A stretch of DNA of 64,000 bases. Origin: JAFGLZ01 sp964390905. Lineage in GTDB: Bacteria > Planctomycetota > Phycisphaerae > UBA1845 > JAFGLZ01. The stretch is from contig CAYMLO010000029.1 in assembly GCA_964390905.1 (NCBI GenBank), forward strand, positions 9,629 to 73,628, written 5' to 3'. A program made the translations under genes and the position numbers. Positions 36,301-43,311 of the stretch are shown here, in pieces. The notes beneath the pieces are model-generated. The model saw nothing but the letters and a program-made list of their open reading frames with translations. It was not told where the DNA came from and ran no database searches. Numbering within the stretch: the first letter of the stretch is position 1; each line of letters begins with the position of its first letter.

Positions 36301-38335
36301 TGTGGAAGTAGAAGCCGCGGTGGCAGCCATTGGGATCCGGGGGCAACTCGTTCGGATCACAACCACAATCGATGATCGTTGCGCCCACAACGTTTGGATC
36401 GTTTGGATCGATGCCTCGAACCGTAATGGCCTTGCCGCCGAAGTCCAGGTCGCGGTTACCATCGCCGGTGTAGGTCATCGGGGCCAGGACGATTTCGTCA
36501 CCTCCGTTGGCCTCATCGATCGCGTCCTGGATCAGGAAGTAGTACGTGTCTTGCGTGACGTTATGGACAGGAGGAATCTCCCAGTACTCGTCCGAGCCCA
36601 TGTCCACGTTGGGCCCCATGACACGGGGCTCCCCATCGATGTCGGTCTGACCCGTGTAGTCGGCATTGGGATCGCCGGCGTCGATGCAGGGCGAGTTGGG
36701 CGAGAGGTGATAGTCGTTGTCGTCCCAGGTATTCGGGTCATCGTCCGGCCCATCCGCATCGACGAAGAGCGGATCGTCGGTGATGTTGCCAGTGCCGGGC
36801 CAGCCGCCCTCGACGCACGTGTACGTAACCTGCCCCTCAGAACCGACGTGTATCTGGTCAGGTATGTTCGACCACAGGATGCAGTTGGTGACCACCGGGT
36901 TGCCACCTACGTTGAGCATCCCTCCGACGCCGCTCGCCGCCGTATTCCTGCTGAACGTGCAGTTTGTCACCGTCGCGCTGCTGTGGTAGTTGTGCATCCC
37001 GCCGCCGTATTCAGCCGTATTCCCGCTGAACGTGCAGTTTTTCGCCGTCGCGTTGCTCTCGTAGTTGTGCATCCCGCCGCCTTGTTCCGCCGTGTTCCCA
37101 GTGAACGTGCAACCGATGACGACGGGGCTTCCGCCCCTATTGTGCATCGCACCGCCGTCGTAGTACACCGCCGCATTCCCGGCGAACGTGCAGTTGCTTA
37201 CGGTTGGGGTGCTTTCGTCGTTGTACATCCCGCCACCCTCGTACTGGGCCGTATTCTCGCTGAACGTGCAATTCGTCGCCGTTGCGCTGCTGTAGTAGTT
37301 GTAGGTCCCGCCCCCGACTTCCGCCGTGTTCCCGCTGAACGCACAGCCGGCAACTGTCGGGTCAGCGTAGCAGTTGTACATGCCGCCGCCGTGCTCCGCA
37401 GTGTTCCCGGTGAAGGTGCAGTTCGTTGCCGTCGGGTTGCATTCAACACTGAATAGCCCGCCGCCATAGTACTCGGCCGTATTGCCGCTGAACGTGCACT
37501 CCGTTACTGTAGGGGCGCTTTCAGTGCTGTGCATTCCGCCGCCCATTTGCGCCGTGTTCCCAGTGAACGTGCAGTGGTTCAGCAACGGGTCGCTGCTGTC
37601 CACGTTGAATACCCCGCCGCCCTCGTTGTCAGCGCTATTCGCGATGAAGGTGCAGTCTGCCACCGTTGGGTTGCTGTGATGCCAGTTGTTAATCCCACCC
37701 CCGATCCTCGCCGTATTGCCCATGAATGAGCAGTCCGTCATTGTCGGACTGCTGTTGTCCAGATTGGCGATTCCACCGCCGGCGTCGGCCGCATTCCCGC
37801 TGAACGTGCAGTTCGTGACCGTTGGGCTGCTCGCATAGTTCCACATCCCACCGCCTTCTTCTGCTGTGTTCTCGGTAAAGGTACAGCCAACCGCCGTCGG
37901 GTTGCTGCCGTACAACTGCATCCCGCCGCCATTGCCGACGGTGAACCCAGCGGCGATCGTCAGTCCTGCCACGACGGAGTTGGGGCCTTCCCCATTCGCG
38001 AAGATGAAGCCGCGGTGGTCGCCGTAGTAGTTGGGGTCATCGGGGTCATTGGGGTCGTCGGGGTTACACTTGATGATCGTTGCAGCGACGACGTTTGGGT
38101 CGTTGGGGTCGGTGCTGCGGACGGTGATCGCTCGGCCGACGTAATCGAGATCTCGGTTGCCCTCGCCCTCGTACGTGCCCGGCGCGATGATGACCTCGTC
38201 GCCGTCGGAGCAGGCATCGATGGCCGCCTGGATCGTGGCGTACTCGCTCGGCACGTGTCGCTCGACGGCCCATGCCGGTAGGCCGACAAGACAGACAACC
38301 ACCGACGCCCCCAGCAGCCCCGCTCGGATGTTCAT
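33320..38335 (-). CDS. Giant right-handed beta-helix surface protein with Pmp-like repeats
   Basis: A 1671-residue secreted protein. A signal peptide (about 1-24) precedes three beta-helix domains, each opening with an AIDA-D-G-DEVIIAPGTY-type N-cap. The rungs follow a 23-24-residue pattern (GGGMHNYxSSATVTNCTFSGNTA) reminiscent of chlamydial polymorphic membrane protein repeats. Each helix closes with a DPLFVDADGPDDDPNTW / DNDYHLSPNSPCIDAGDPN end cap and a D-M-G-x-D-E motif. Short DPNDPND linkers separate modules. The end is a divergent InlB B-repeat and the tail F-K-C-G-L-G-M-G-P, hydrophobic segment and R-R-S-R. AGGAGG precedes the start. Likely surface-anchored, for adhesion or polysaccharide binding. 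Confidence 0.8.
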   Translation of the reverse strand: MNIRAGLLGASVVVCLVGLPAWAVERHVPSEYATIQAAIDACSDGDEVIIAPGTYEGEGNRDLDYVGRAITVRSTDPNDPNVVAATIIKCNPDDPNDPDDPNYYGDHRGFIFANGEGPNSVVAGLTIAAGFTVGNGGGMQLYGSNPTAVGCTFTENTAEEGGGMWNYASSPTVTNCTFSGNAADAGGGIANLDNSSPTMTDCSFMGNTARIGGGINNWHHSNPTVADCTFIANSADNEGGGVFNVDSSDPLLNHCTFTGNTAQMGGGMHSTESAPTVTECTFSGNTAEYYGGGLFSVECNPTATNCTFTGNTAEHGGGMYNCYADPTVAGCAFSGNTAEVGGGTYNYYSSATATNCTFSENTAQYEGGGMYNDESTPTVSNCTFAGNAAVYYDGGAMHNRGGSPVVIGCTFTGNTAEQGGGMHNYESNATAKNCTFSGNTAEYGGGMHNYHSSATVTNCTFSRNTAASGVGGMLNVGGNPVVTNCILWSNIPDQIHVGSEGQVTYTCVEGGWPGTGNITDDPLFVDADGPDDDPNTWDDNDYHLSPNSPCIDAGDPNADYTGQTDIDGEPRVMGPNVDMGSDEYWEIPPVHNVTQDTYYFLIQDAIDEANGGDEIVLAPMTYTGDGNRDLDFGGKAITVRGIDPNDPNVVGATIIDCGCDPNELPPDPNGCHRGFYFHSGEGADAVVAGLTVTNGFVGASHSLDPNGWGGGICSCASSPVVTNCTFIGNTAYYGGAMCTAYNSRATVTNCRFIGNDAPDGGGMCNINSSPTLTNCTFSGNTAGSGGGICNYDGSSPTIVDSLFSGNTAYLGGGMHNDDCSPVLTNCMFSGNETLDRGGGMYNWFSSPTVTSCTFSGNTAADRGGGMYNEHRSPTVRYCAFIENRADSGGGGMHNDINSSPTVMKCTFSENSVTAGNIGGGGMYNHQSNPMVMGCVFSGNTGGAVGGMYNDEGTLTVDNCTFNGNTGEAVGGICSEESTVAVENCTFAGNRAPAPFGAGGLYNGAGSNVRVTNCILWANATRQIGEWPGTTLVAYSCVEGGWPGTGNISVDPLFVDADGPDDDPNTWEDNDYHLAAYSPCINAGDPNFVVDPNSPNDIDGDPRILLGRVDMGSDEATAGGRVQNISQDTWYAYIQDAIDAANGGDEIVLAPVTFTGDGNRDLDFGGGNITVRSMAPDDPNVVAATVIQCRPDDPNDPNDPNDPNDFGEHRAFHFHSGENASALVAGVTIRNGYVIGAHGGGILCSGASPTVSRCVVEDCYAEWGGGGIYCENGGPMLVDCNVRNNSAGWGGGIRCEARDATVLRCIIEGNASVGSGGTGGGLHLYLEAGDSPQVIECVIVGNHAAQKAGGLLLTGGSPQVTNCTIAGNTAGEGGNGEGGGVRIYYGTPTMTNCLIADNGSDQVAGGVSCAFSTAVLTNCTLSGNSADSAGGGVYSWDSSLALESTIVWDNAAPTGAEIRALSGSVLTVEYCDVRNGPGGAEVDPNSTLIWDPNTDLDADPCFVDADGPDDDPNTWQDNDYHLSPNSPCIDAGDPNCDCADQTDGDGQPRINGIVDMGWDEYWGDHVVLTLEIKGEHKGDVVLDPEPTISVDDFHWYPMGVTVTLTAVPYEGKGFAGWEGDVPAGEEHLNPLTITMDSDKDITASFKCGLGMGPMLPLMLGMLGLCVAVRRSR
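34723..34770 (-). repeat. Asp-Pro-Asn microsatellite
   Basis: Tandem nine-base units (reading D-P-N-D-P-N on the minus strand) sit within the giant beta-helix gene. They are in frame, so copy-number change would lengthen or shorten the linker by three residues without breaking the protein. Confidence 0.7.
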
Positions 38336-38587
38336 GACTCGCCTCCTGTCCCCACCGATGCAAGATGATGTGTACGAGCAGGATGTGTCCACATCCCCAG
38401 CGCACGTAGACTATAAGCATATCCGGTGGCGCCGGGTTCTGGAAGGGCCAAGATCGGGAAGCAGAATCTCCGGTACAGGACCGCGGTGACCCGCTGAGTC
38501 TCCTGCTCGTGACCCACGTGAGACGCAGAATCGGGGACTGGTGGTCAGTCACCCGTGAAGTAGCGGGTCGGCGTAGACGTTAGGTGC

Positions 38588-38720
38588 CAGACTTCAGGTC
38601 CCTGACTTCAGGCTTCAGACTTCAGACCTCAGGCTTCAGGTCTTCAGTTCTGATTTGTCGCGCTAGCCCTGTGGCCTGACGCCTGAAGCCTGTAGCCTGC
38701 AGCCTGCAGTGTCAGGCAGG
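38588..38720. repeat. CTTCAGGC/GCCTGAAG repeat array
   Basis: About eight degenerate copies of an 8-9-base unit (ACTTCAGG, GCTTCAGA, ACTTCAGA, GCTTCAGG) run to 38650. After 20 bases of other sequence a second set appears in the opposite sense (GCCTGAAGCC, TGTAGCCTGC, AGCCTGCAG) to 38720. The two halves can pair imperfectly as a long hairpin. Confidence 0.7.
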
Positions 38721-38774
38721 CGGCAGGTATTGATGATGCCAAGCCCTACCCGAAAGCACAGGGCTGACCGACCA

Positions 38775-38906
38775 CTAGGTGGCGGGGCGATAGGCCGTTG
38801 TTGGAGGACGCTGGAGCTGGCGCAGGGCGTCGGCGGCGTCATCCCGGGCGTCTTCGCGCAGTCCAGGCTCGGGACTGGCCCGGGTGGGCTTGCTTCGCAA
38901 ACTGCG
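38775..38906 (-). pseudogene. Remnant of a HEAT-type gene 3' end (copy 2)
   Basis: A start-less open stretch that reads DDAADALRQLQR followed by 11 residues to TAG, in register with the ending of the HEAT-repeat gene at 41332 and with the relic at 29123. It follows the Kelch-type gene by about 20 bases. The first part also aligns with copy 1 (RSLRSKPTRASPEPG versus RSLRSTPARANPKSG). Confidence 0.5.
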
Positions 38907-38926
38907 CTACCCGCTTCGTCGCAGAC

Positions 38927-41155
38927 CTAGGCCCTTCGTCGGACCCACACGAACAGCCCCAACACGCCGAGCATCATCGGGAACAACGGTCCCATGCCGC
39001 TGCCGCACTTGAACGCGGCGGTGACTTCACGGTCGGTGTCCATCACGATGATCGTCACGAGATTGCTGTCGAGGGTGGCGTAGTTTGCGTCTCCCGGGTA
39101 GTTCGGGTCGTAGATCTGCCAGTGCTTGAAGCCCTTGTTTGGGATAGGCGACGCCGTCAGCGTGACCTCTGTGCCGAGCGGATAGGTGTACGGTGGGAAG
39201 TTCGGGTCGTTCGGGTCCAAATCGACACTGCCCCACGCGCCTTTGACGAAGGTCAGCCTCAGCTGGGCGCAGGCCCGCGTCCATTCCCAGGTCTCGCCGT
39301 CCAAGCCGATGGCGTCCTGCCCACCGAACAGGACCGTCACGCCGCGGGCGCTGTCGAACGCCAGCGCGTGGTTTGTCCGTGGCGACGGTCCGGTGCTGCT
39401 CCTGAGCGCCCAGGTCGTCCCGTCCCATTCCCACGTTTCGCCGTCAAGAGAGCTCTCGTCCTCCCCGCCGAACAGGACCGTTACGGCGTTGGCGTCGTCG
39501 TACGCCATCGCGTGGCCCCAGCGTGGGGAGGGGCCCGTGCTGCTCTTGAGCGTCCAACCCGTCCCGTCCCATTCCCACGTCTCGTCGTTGTGGTAGTTCG
39601 CGTCCAGCCCGCCGAACAGGACCGTCACGCCCCGGACGCTGTCATAGGCCATCGCGTGGCCATGGCGAGCCGACGGTCCGGTGCTGCTCATGAGCGCCCA
39701 ACTCATCCCGTCCCATTCCCACGTCTCGCCGTTGCGGCTCCCGTCGTCCCCGCCAAACAGGACCGTTACGCCCCGGACGCTATCGTACGCCATCGCGTGA
39801 TTACGGCGAGCCGACGGACCGGTGTTGCTCTTGAGCGTCCAGCTCGCCCCGTCCCACTCCCAGGTTTCGCCGTTGTAGCCGACATCCCACCCGCCAAACA
39901 GGACGGTCCTGCGGCGGACGCTGTCGTACGCCAACGCGTGACTCCGGCGAGCCGACGGCCCGGTGCTGCTCTTGAGCGTCCAGGTCGTTCCGTCCCATTC
40001 CCACGTCTCGCCGTTAGCGCTTCCGTCGTCCCCGCCGAACAAGACCGTCGCGCCGCGGACGCTGTCGTATCCCATCGCGTGGCTGTCCCGTGACGACGGG
40101 CCGGCGGTGTCCCTGAGCGTCCAACTCGTCCCGTCCCATTCCCACGTCTCGCCGTTGTTGGAACTCCCGTTGGACCCGCCCAACAGGACGGTCAGGCCAC
40201 GGACGCTGTCGTATGCCATCGCGTGGTCATAGCGTGGCGACGGGCCGGTGCTGCCCCTGAACGTCCAGCTCGTTCCGTTCCACTCCCACGTCTCGCCGTC
40301 AGCGCTCCCGTCGGAACCGCCGAACAGAACCGTCACGCTGCGGGCGCTGTCGTACGCCATCGCGTGGCAGAAGCGAGCCGACGGGCCGGTGCTGCTCCTG
40401 AGCGTCCAGCTCGTCCCGTTCCATTCCCACGTCTCGCCGTCATAGCTCCCGTTGAACCCGCCGAACAGGACCGTCACGCCGCGGGCACTGTCATAGGCCA
40501 GCGCGTGGGAGGCGCGAGCCGACGGGCCGGAGCTGCTCCTGAGCGTCCAACTGGTCCCGTTCCATTCCCACGTCTCGCCGTCATAGCTTCCGTTGAACCC
40601 GCCGAATAGGACCGTCACGCCGCGGACGCTGTCGTACGCCATCGCGTGGTCATGGCGCGGCGACGGGCCTGTGCTGCTCCTGAGTGTCCAGCTCGTCCCG
40701 TCCCACTCCCACGTCTCGCCGTTGTAGCTCGTGTCCCACCCGCCGAACAGGACGGTGACGCCGCGAGCGCTGTCGTACGCCATCGCGTGACTACGGCGAG
40801 CCGACGGCCCGGTGGTGCTCTTGAGCGTCCAGGCGGTCCCGTCCCATTCCCACGTCTCGCGGGAATAGGCGAAGCCGTCGGTGTACCCGCCGAACAGGAC
40901 CGTCACGCCGCGGGTGCTGTCGTACGCCATCGCGAACCCCTCGCGCGGTGACGGGCCGGGCAAGGGGGGTGTCTTCTCCCGCCACGACACACACGCCTGC
41001 CCCAGCGCCCATGTCTGGGGGGCCACGAGGACGACTGCACCCATCAGAAACAAGCGCCAACTGGCGCCAAGGCCTGCACCCACTTCGCTTGAGGCGAAGG
41101 TTCTCCGTGAAGCGCGCGCAACAACTCCTCCAGCCCACCATGGGGTCCGTTTCAT
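38927..41155 (-). CDS. Kelch-type beta-propeller surface protein with C-terminal sorting-type tail
   Basis: A 742-residue secreted protein. After a long signal region (about 1-50, ending VAPQTWALGQA) come 12 Kelch-like repeats of about 49 residues, each with GPSxRxxHAMAYDSxRGVTVLFGG and GETWEWDGTSWTL. Twelve repeats would make two propellers of about six blades. A segment like a divergent InlB B-repeat follows, then the tail F-K-C-G-S-G-M-G-P, a hydrophobic stretch and R-R-R-A. GGAGG precedes the chosen ATG. No enzymatic motif is visible, so a binding or adhesion role is more likely than oxidase activity. The tail predicts cell-surface anchoring. Confidence 0.8.
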   Translation of the reverse strand: MKRTPWWAGGVVARASRRTFASSEVGAGLGASWRLFLMGAVVLVAPQTWALGQACVSWREKTPPLPGPSPREGFAMAYDSTRGVTVLFGGYTDGFAYSRETWEWDGTAWTLKSTTGPSARRSHAMAYDSARGVTVLFGGWDTSYNGETWEWDGTSWTLRSSTGPSPRHDHAMAYDSVRGVTVLFGGFNGSYDGETWEWNGTSWTLRSSSGPSARASHALAYDSARGVTVLFGGFNGSYDGETWEWNGTSWTLRSSTGPSARFCHAMAYDSARSVTVLFGGSDGSADGETWEWNGTSWTFRGSTGPSPRYDHAMAYDSVRGLTVLLGGSNGSSNNGETWEWDGTSWTLRDTAGPSSRDSHAMGYDSVRGATVLFGGDDGSANGETWEWDGTTWTLKSSTGPSARRSHALAYDSVRRRTVLFGGWDVGYNGETWEWDGASWTLKSNTGPSARRNHAMAYDSVRGVTVLFGGDDGSRNGETWEWDGMSWALMSSTGPSARHGHAMAYDSVRGVTVLFGGLDANYHNDETWEWDGTGWTLKSSTGPSPRWGHAMAYDDANAVTVLFGGEDESSLDGETWEWDGTTWALRSSTGPSPRTNHALAFDSARGVTVLFGGQDAIGLDGETWEWTRACAQLRLTFVKGAWGSVDLDPNDPNFPPYTYPLGTEVTLTASPIPNKGFKHWQIYDPNYPGDANYATLDSNLVTIIVMDTDREVTAAFKCGSGMGPLFPMMLGVLGLFVWVRRRA
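39270..40970 (-). repeat. About 147-base tandem coding repeats (Kelch-like)
   Basis: Twelve near-identical in-frame units with strong nucleotide similarity, such as the recurring GCCATCGCGTG and CCCACGTCTCGCCGT blocks on the plus strand. The similarity points to recent expansion or homogenisation by gene conversion. Confidence 0.85.
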
Positions 41156-41288
41156 CGCCGGGTTCCTCCTTCCCCCGATGTTTCCGACGGCGTCTTGCGT
41201 GCATCGACCAAATGCCAACCACCGCAAAACGCCACGCTGACGTGCCGGAGCGTTTTTGTCTGAGGGGGCCTCTTTCCCGAGCACGTAC

Positions 41289-41318
41289 AATATCCCCGTG
41301 GCTCTGCCTGTCCGTCAA
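41289..41318 (-). promoter_or_regulatory. Possible promoter of the Kelch-type gene
   Basis: TTGACG (five of six) and GATATT are 18 bases apart on the minus strand, about 135 bases before the start codon and just downstream of the HEAT-gene stop. Confidence 0.4.
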
Positions 41319-41331
41319 GGGAATTCCGGAA

Positions 41332-42108
41332 CTAGCTGGCTGGGTGAGAGGCCGTCGTTGAGGCGCGCCGGAGCTGCCGTAGCGCCTCGGCGGCGTAGTC
41401 GCGGATGGTCTTGCCACCTTCGGGCGCTAGTTGCGTGACGGCCAGCGCGGGTGGACCGAGGCGATGTCGCTGGGCCAGGAATCCCCGCCACATCGCCCGT
41501 TCGTTGGCCGGCATGGTCGTAACGCGCCGGCTGTCCTGGAGCATTCGGGTCAACACGGGTCTGGCCCGTTCGACGCCGAGAAGGCCGAGCGACTCGATGG
41601 CCTGAGCGCGGACCTCGATCGAATCGGTCGTCTCCAGGACGTGGATGATCGCGTCCTCGGCTGGCGGGATCGCCGCCCGTTGAAGCGCGAAGACCGCCGC
41701 CGTCGCGACGGTTGCGTCGCCGCCCGAGGCCATCTGCGACAGTCGGCCGATTACGTCGGGGTTGGCGCGCCGGCCGAGCGCCAGCGCTGCAGCATGACGG
41801 ATCTCGACCTCCTCATCCGTCAGCCCGGTGAATAGCGGATCGATCGGTTCGTCGCCGCTCGCCTGGTCCATGACCTCCACCGCCAGCAGGCGGACGTTTG
41901 GGTCAGCGTGGCCCAACAGCTTGCCCGCGACGCTCACCGCATGATCCGCCCGCCGGGCCAGCCGGGAGGCGTAGTAGTCCTGTTCCGCCGGCGCCTCGGC
42001 CCGTGCAAGCCGCCATCCCCAGTATCGCGTCCGGACCGTGTCGCTGAAGAGCAGCACCGCCATCACGGCCAGCCACACGGCCACCATCGTGATGATGATG
42101 CGCTTCAT
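41332..42108 (-). CDS. HEAT-repeat protein with N-terminal membrane anchor
   Basis: A 258-residue protein with one N-terminal membrane segment (about 4-22) followed by HEAT/PBS-lyase-like helical repeats. Examples are HADPNVRLLAVEVM, EVEIRHAAALALGRRA, ATVATAAVFALQRA and SIEVRAQAIESLGLLG. Such repeats mediate protein binding; no catalytic residue is visible. It is probably anchored in the inner membrane facing the periplasm. It is 52 bases after the zinc-ribbon gene and probably in the same operon. Its last about 20 codons recur as relics next to two surface-protein genes. Confidence 0.75.
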   Translation of the reverse strand: MKRIIITMVAVWLAVMAVLLFSDTVRTRYWGWRLARAEAPAEQDYYASRLARRADHAVSVAGKLLGHADPNVRLLAVEVMDQASGDEPIDPLFTGLTDEEVEIRHAAALALGRRANPDVIGRLSQMASGGDATVATAAVFALQRAAIPPAEDAIIHVLETTDSIEVRAQAIESLGLLGVERARPVLTRMLQDSRRVTTMPANERAMWRGFLAQRHRLGPPALAVTQLAPEGGKTIRDYAAEALRQLRRASTTASHPAS

Positions 42109-42160
42109 GAAGGAGCTCGCTTCGCGGATAGCAGCAGCGGGAAAGTCCGCGTGCGGACGG

Positions 42161-43024
42161 TCATGGTTCCGACGTGGCCACGCGCCCCCGTTTCGGGTCG
42201 AGCTGGGCGGGCAGCTCGATCTTGACGCGTTCGCTCTTGCCGGCCGGGTCGACCTCGATGCCGCCGAGCGTGTCGCTGAAGACCCAGTTCATCGCGTCGT
42301 ACTTGCTTCGCGGGATGCGCAGGCGGTAGAGCACGCCCTCGACGTTGCTGACCCGCTCCCATCCGCCGAACCACCTGCGAAAGTACCACAGCTCGACGCG
42401 CCAGATGGCCTCGTTGCCCTTCTCGCTGTGGAACTTCTCGGTCTTCTCGTCTTGGATCCGGGCCTTCTCCACCAGCGCCGTGGCCTTCTCGCCGTGTCCG
42501 ACGATGTAGATCGGACGCACGAAGTTCTCGAACTGCTTGACCTTCGTGATTAGCTCGACGATGGTCTCGCGATCCTCCGTGCCGAACTCCCTGGGGTTCG
42601 CGCGGACGCGCTTGCGGCGGAGCTTCTCCAGCTCGGTCTCCAACGGCGACAAATCGACCCCTTCGATCCGCCCCATCGTCGTCTGGACGATCAGGTCATA
42701 CCGCTGCCCGGCGGGCAGCCCCGTGATCTCGAACTTTCCGCTGGCCTTGTCGATCTTCGCGGCGTACGTCGGCACGGAAAACGCCTTGCCGCACGCCCGA
42801 CACGTGATGGTCTTGTCCGGCGTGTTGGCCCGGGCCGTGAACTGGCGCTTGCACGTGGCGCATTTGACGTCGAGGCACCGCGGGATCGCGACGATGGACT
42901 TGACCTTCTCGACTGGCGTGACGGACCCGGTGATCCGGCCGTCGGTGCTGACCTCGGAAACGGCAACGTTGCCGCCGCCGACGGCCGTCATTAGGACCAA
43001 CTGCAGAAGATGCCGTATCGTCAC
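42161..43024 (-). CDS. Secreted protein with zinc ribbon inserted in a carboxypeptidase-regulatory-like domain
   Basis: A 287-residue protein. The N-terminus looks like a signal sequence. The start of a Greek-key beta domain (STDGRITGSVTP) is interrupted by a zinc ribbon (CATCKRQF...CRACGKAF) and resumes with ASGKFEITGLPAGQRYDLIVQT, the typical ending of carboxypeptidase-regulatory domains. The C-terminal half is charged and mixed alpha/beta without a known domain. Translation starts at GTG overlapping the TAG stop of the DUF2283 gene by one base, so the two are translationally coupled. The insertion of a metal site into an exported beta domain is unusual. Function unknown. Confidence 0.65.
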   Translation of the reverse strand: MTIRHLLQLVLMTAVGGGNVAVSEVSTDGRITGSVTPVEKVKSIVAIPRCLDVKCATCKRQFTARANTPDKTITCRACGKAFSVPTYAAKIDKASGKFEITGLPAGQRYDLIVQTTMGRIEGVDLSPLETELEKLRRKRVRANPREFGTEDRETIVELITKVKQFENFVRPIYIVGHGEKATALVEKARIQDEKTEKFHSEKGNEAIWRVELWYFRRWFGGWERVSNVEGVLYRLRIPRSKYDAMNWVFSDTLGGIEVDPAGKSERVKIELPAQLDPKRGRVATSEP

Positions 43025-43311
43025 TAGGCAGCCACCCTGTCCTTCCAGGCCTCGATGTGGCGCTCGATCTGCCGGATGGAATCGGGAAGCTCGCCCGGGC
43101 CGAACCGCTTCCACCAGTTGACGATCGTCAGCCCGACCGGAGTGTCATCGTCAGCGCGCCTGAGCAACATGAGCCCTTCGGGCGTCTCTTCGGAGACGGT
43201 GTCGGCCTGTCGCTCGGCGGCCATTCGGAGGTAGAGTACGTCGTTGGTGATGTCGTAGTGATACCACAGGACCTCGTCTATCGTGCCCTCTATGGTGTCC
43301 GTGATGACCAT
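43024..43311 (-). CDS. DUF2283 family small protein
   Basis: A 95-residue protein with the DUF2283 pattern: YDITNDVLYLRM, then SEETPEGLMLLRRADDDTPVGLTIVNW. Members are often next to DUF4258 proteins and are suspected toxin-antitoxin components, but no DUF4258 gene is visible. GGAGG lies nine bases before the ATG. It is coupled to the zinc-ribbon gene by a one-base overlap, suggesting that the two products are made together. Confidence 0.75.
   Translation of the reverse strand: MVITDTIEGTIDEVLWYHYDITNDVLYLRMAAERQADTVSEETPEGLMLLRRADDDTPVGLTIVNWWKRFGPGELPDSIRQIERHIEAWKDRVAA

Larger units (their letters stand above)
38336..38926. other. Intergenic region with repeat array and gene relic
   Basis: The 591 bases between the giant beta-helix gene and the end of the Kelch-type gene hold the beta-helix promoter region (near 38340-38420, with a TATAGT-like box on the minus strand), a CTTCAG-rich repeat array and the second HEAT-type relic. 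The latter two are listed separately. Nothing else was recognised. Confidence 0.6.

Noticed and set aside
35500..37900. Regularly spaced repeats resembling a CRISPR array
   Set aside because: The spaced blocks (about 69-72 bases) are in frame and encode NCTFSGN rungs of a beta-helix; spacers are not random and no cas gene is present.
33458..38281. Long plus-strand open frames opposite the beta-helix gene (for example 35561-36232 and 36233-37456)
   Set aside because: They are mirror products of the repetitive GC-rich coding strand. They have no ribosome-binding site or domain, and the minus-strand frame has a signal peptide, repeats and tail.
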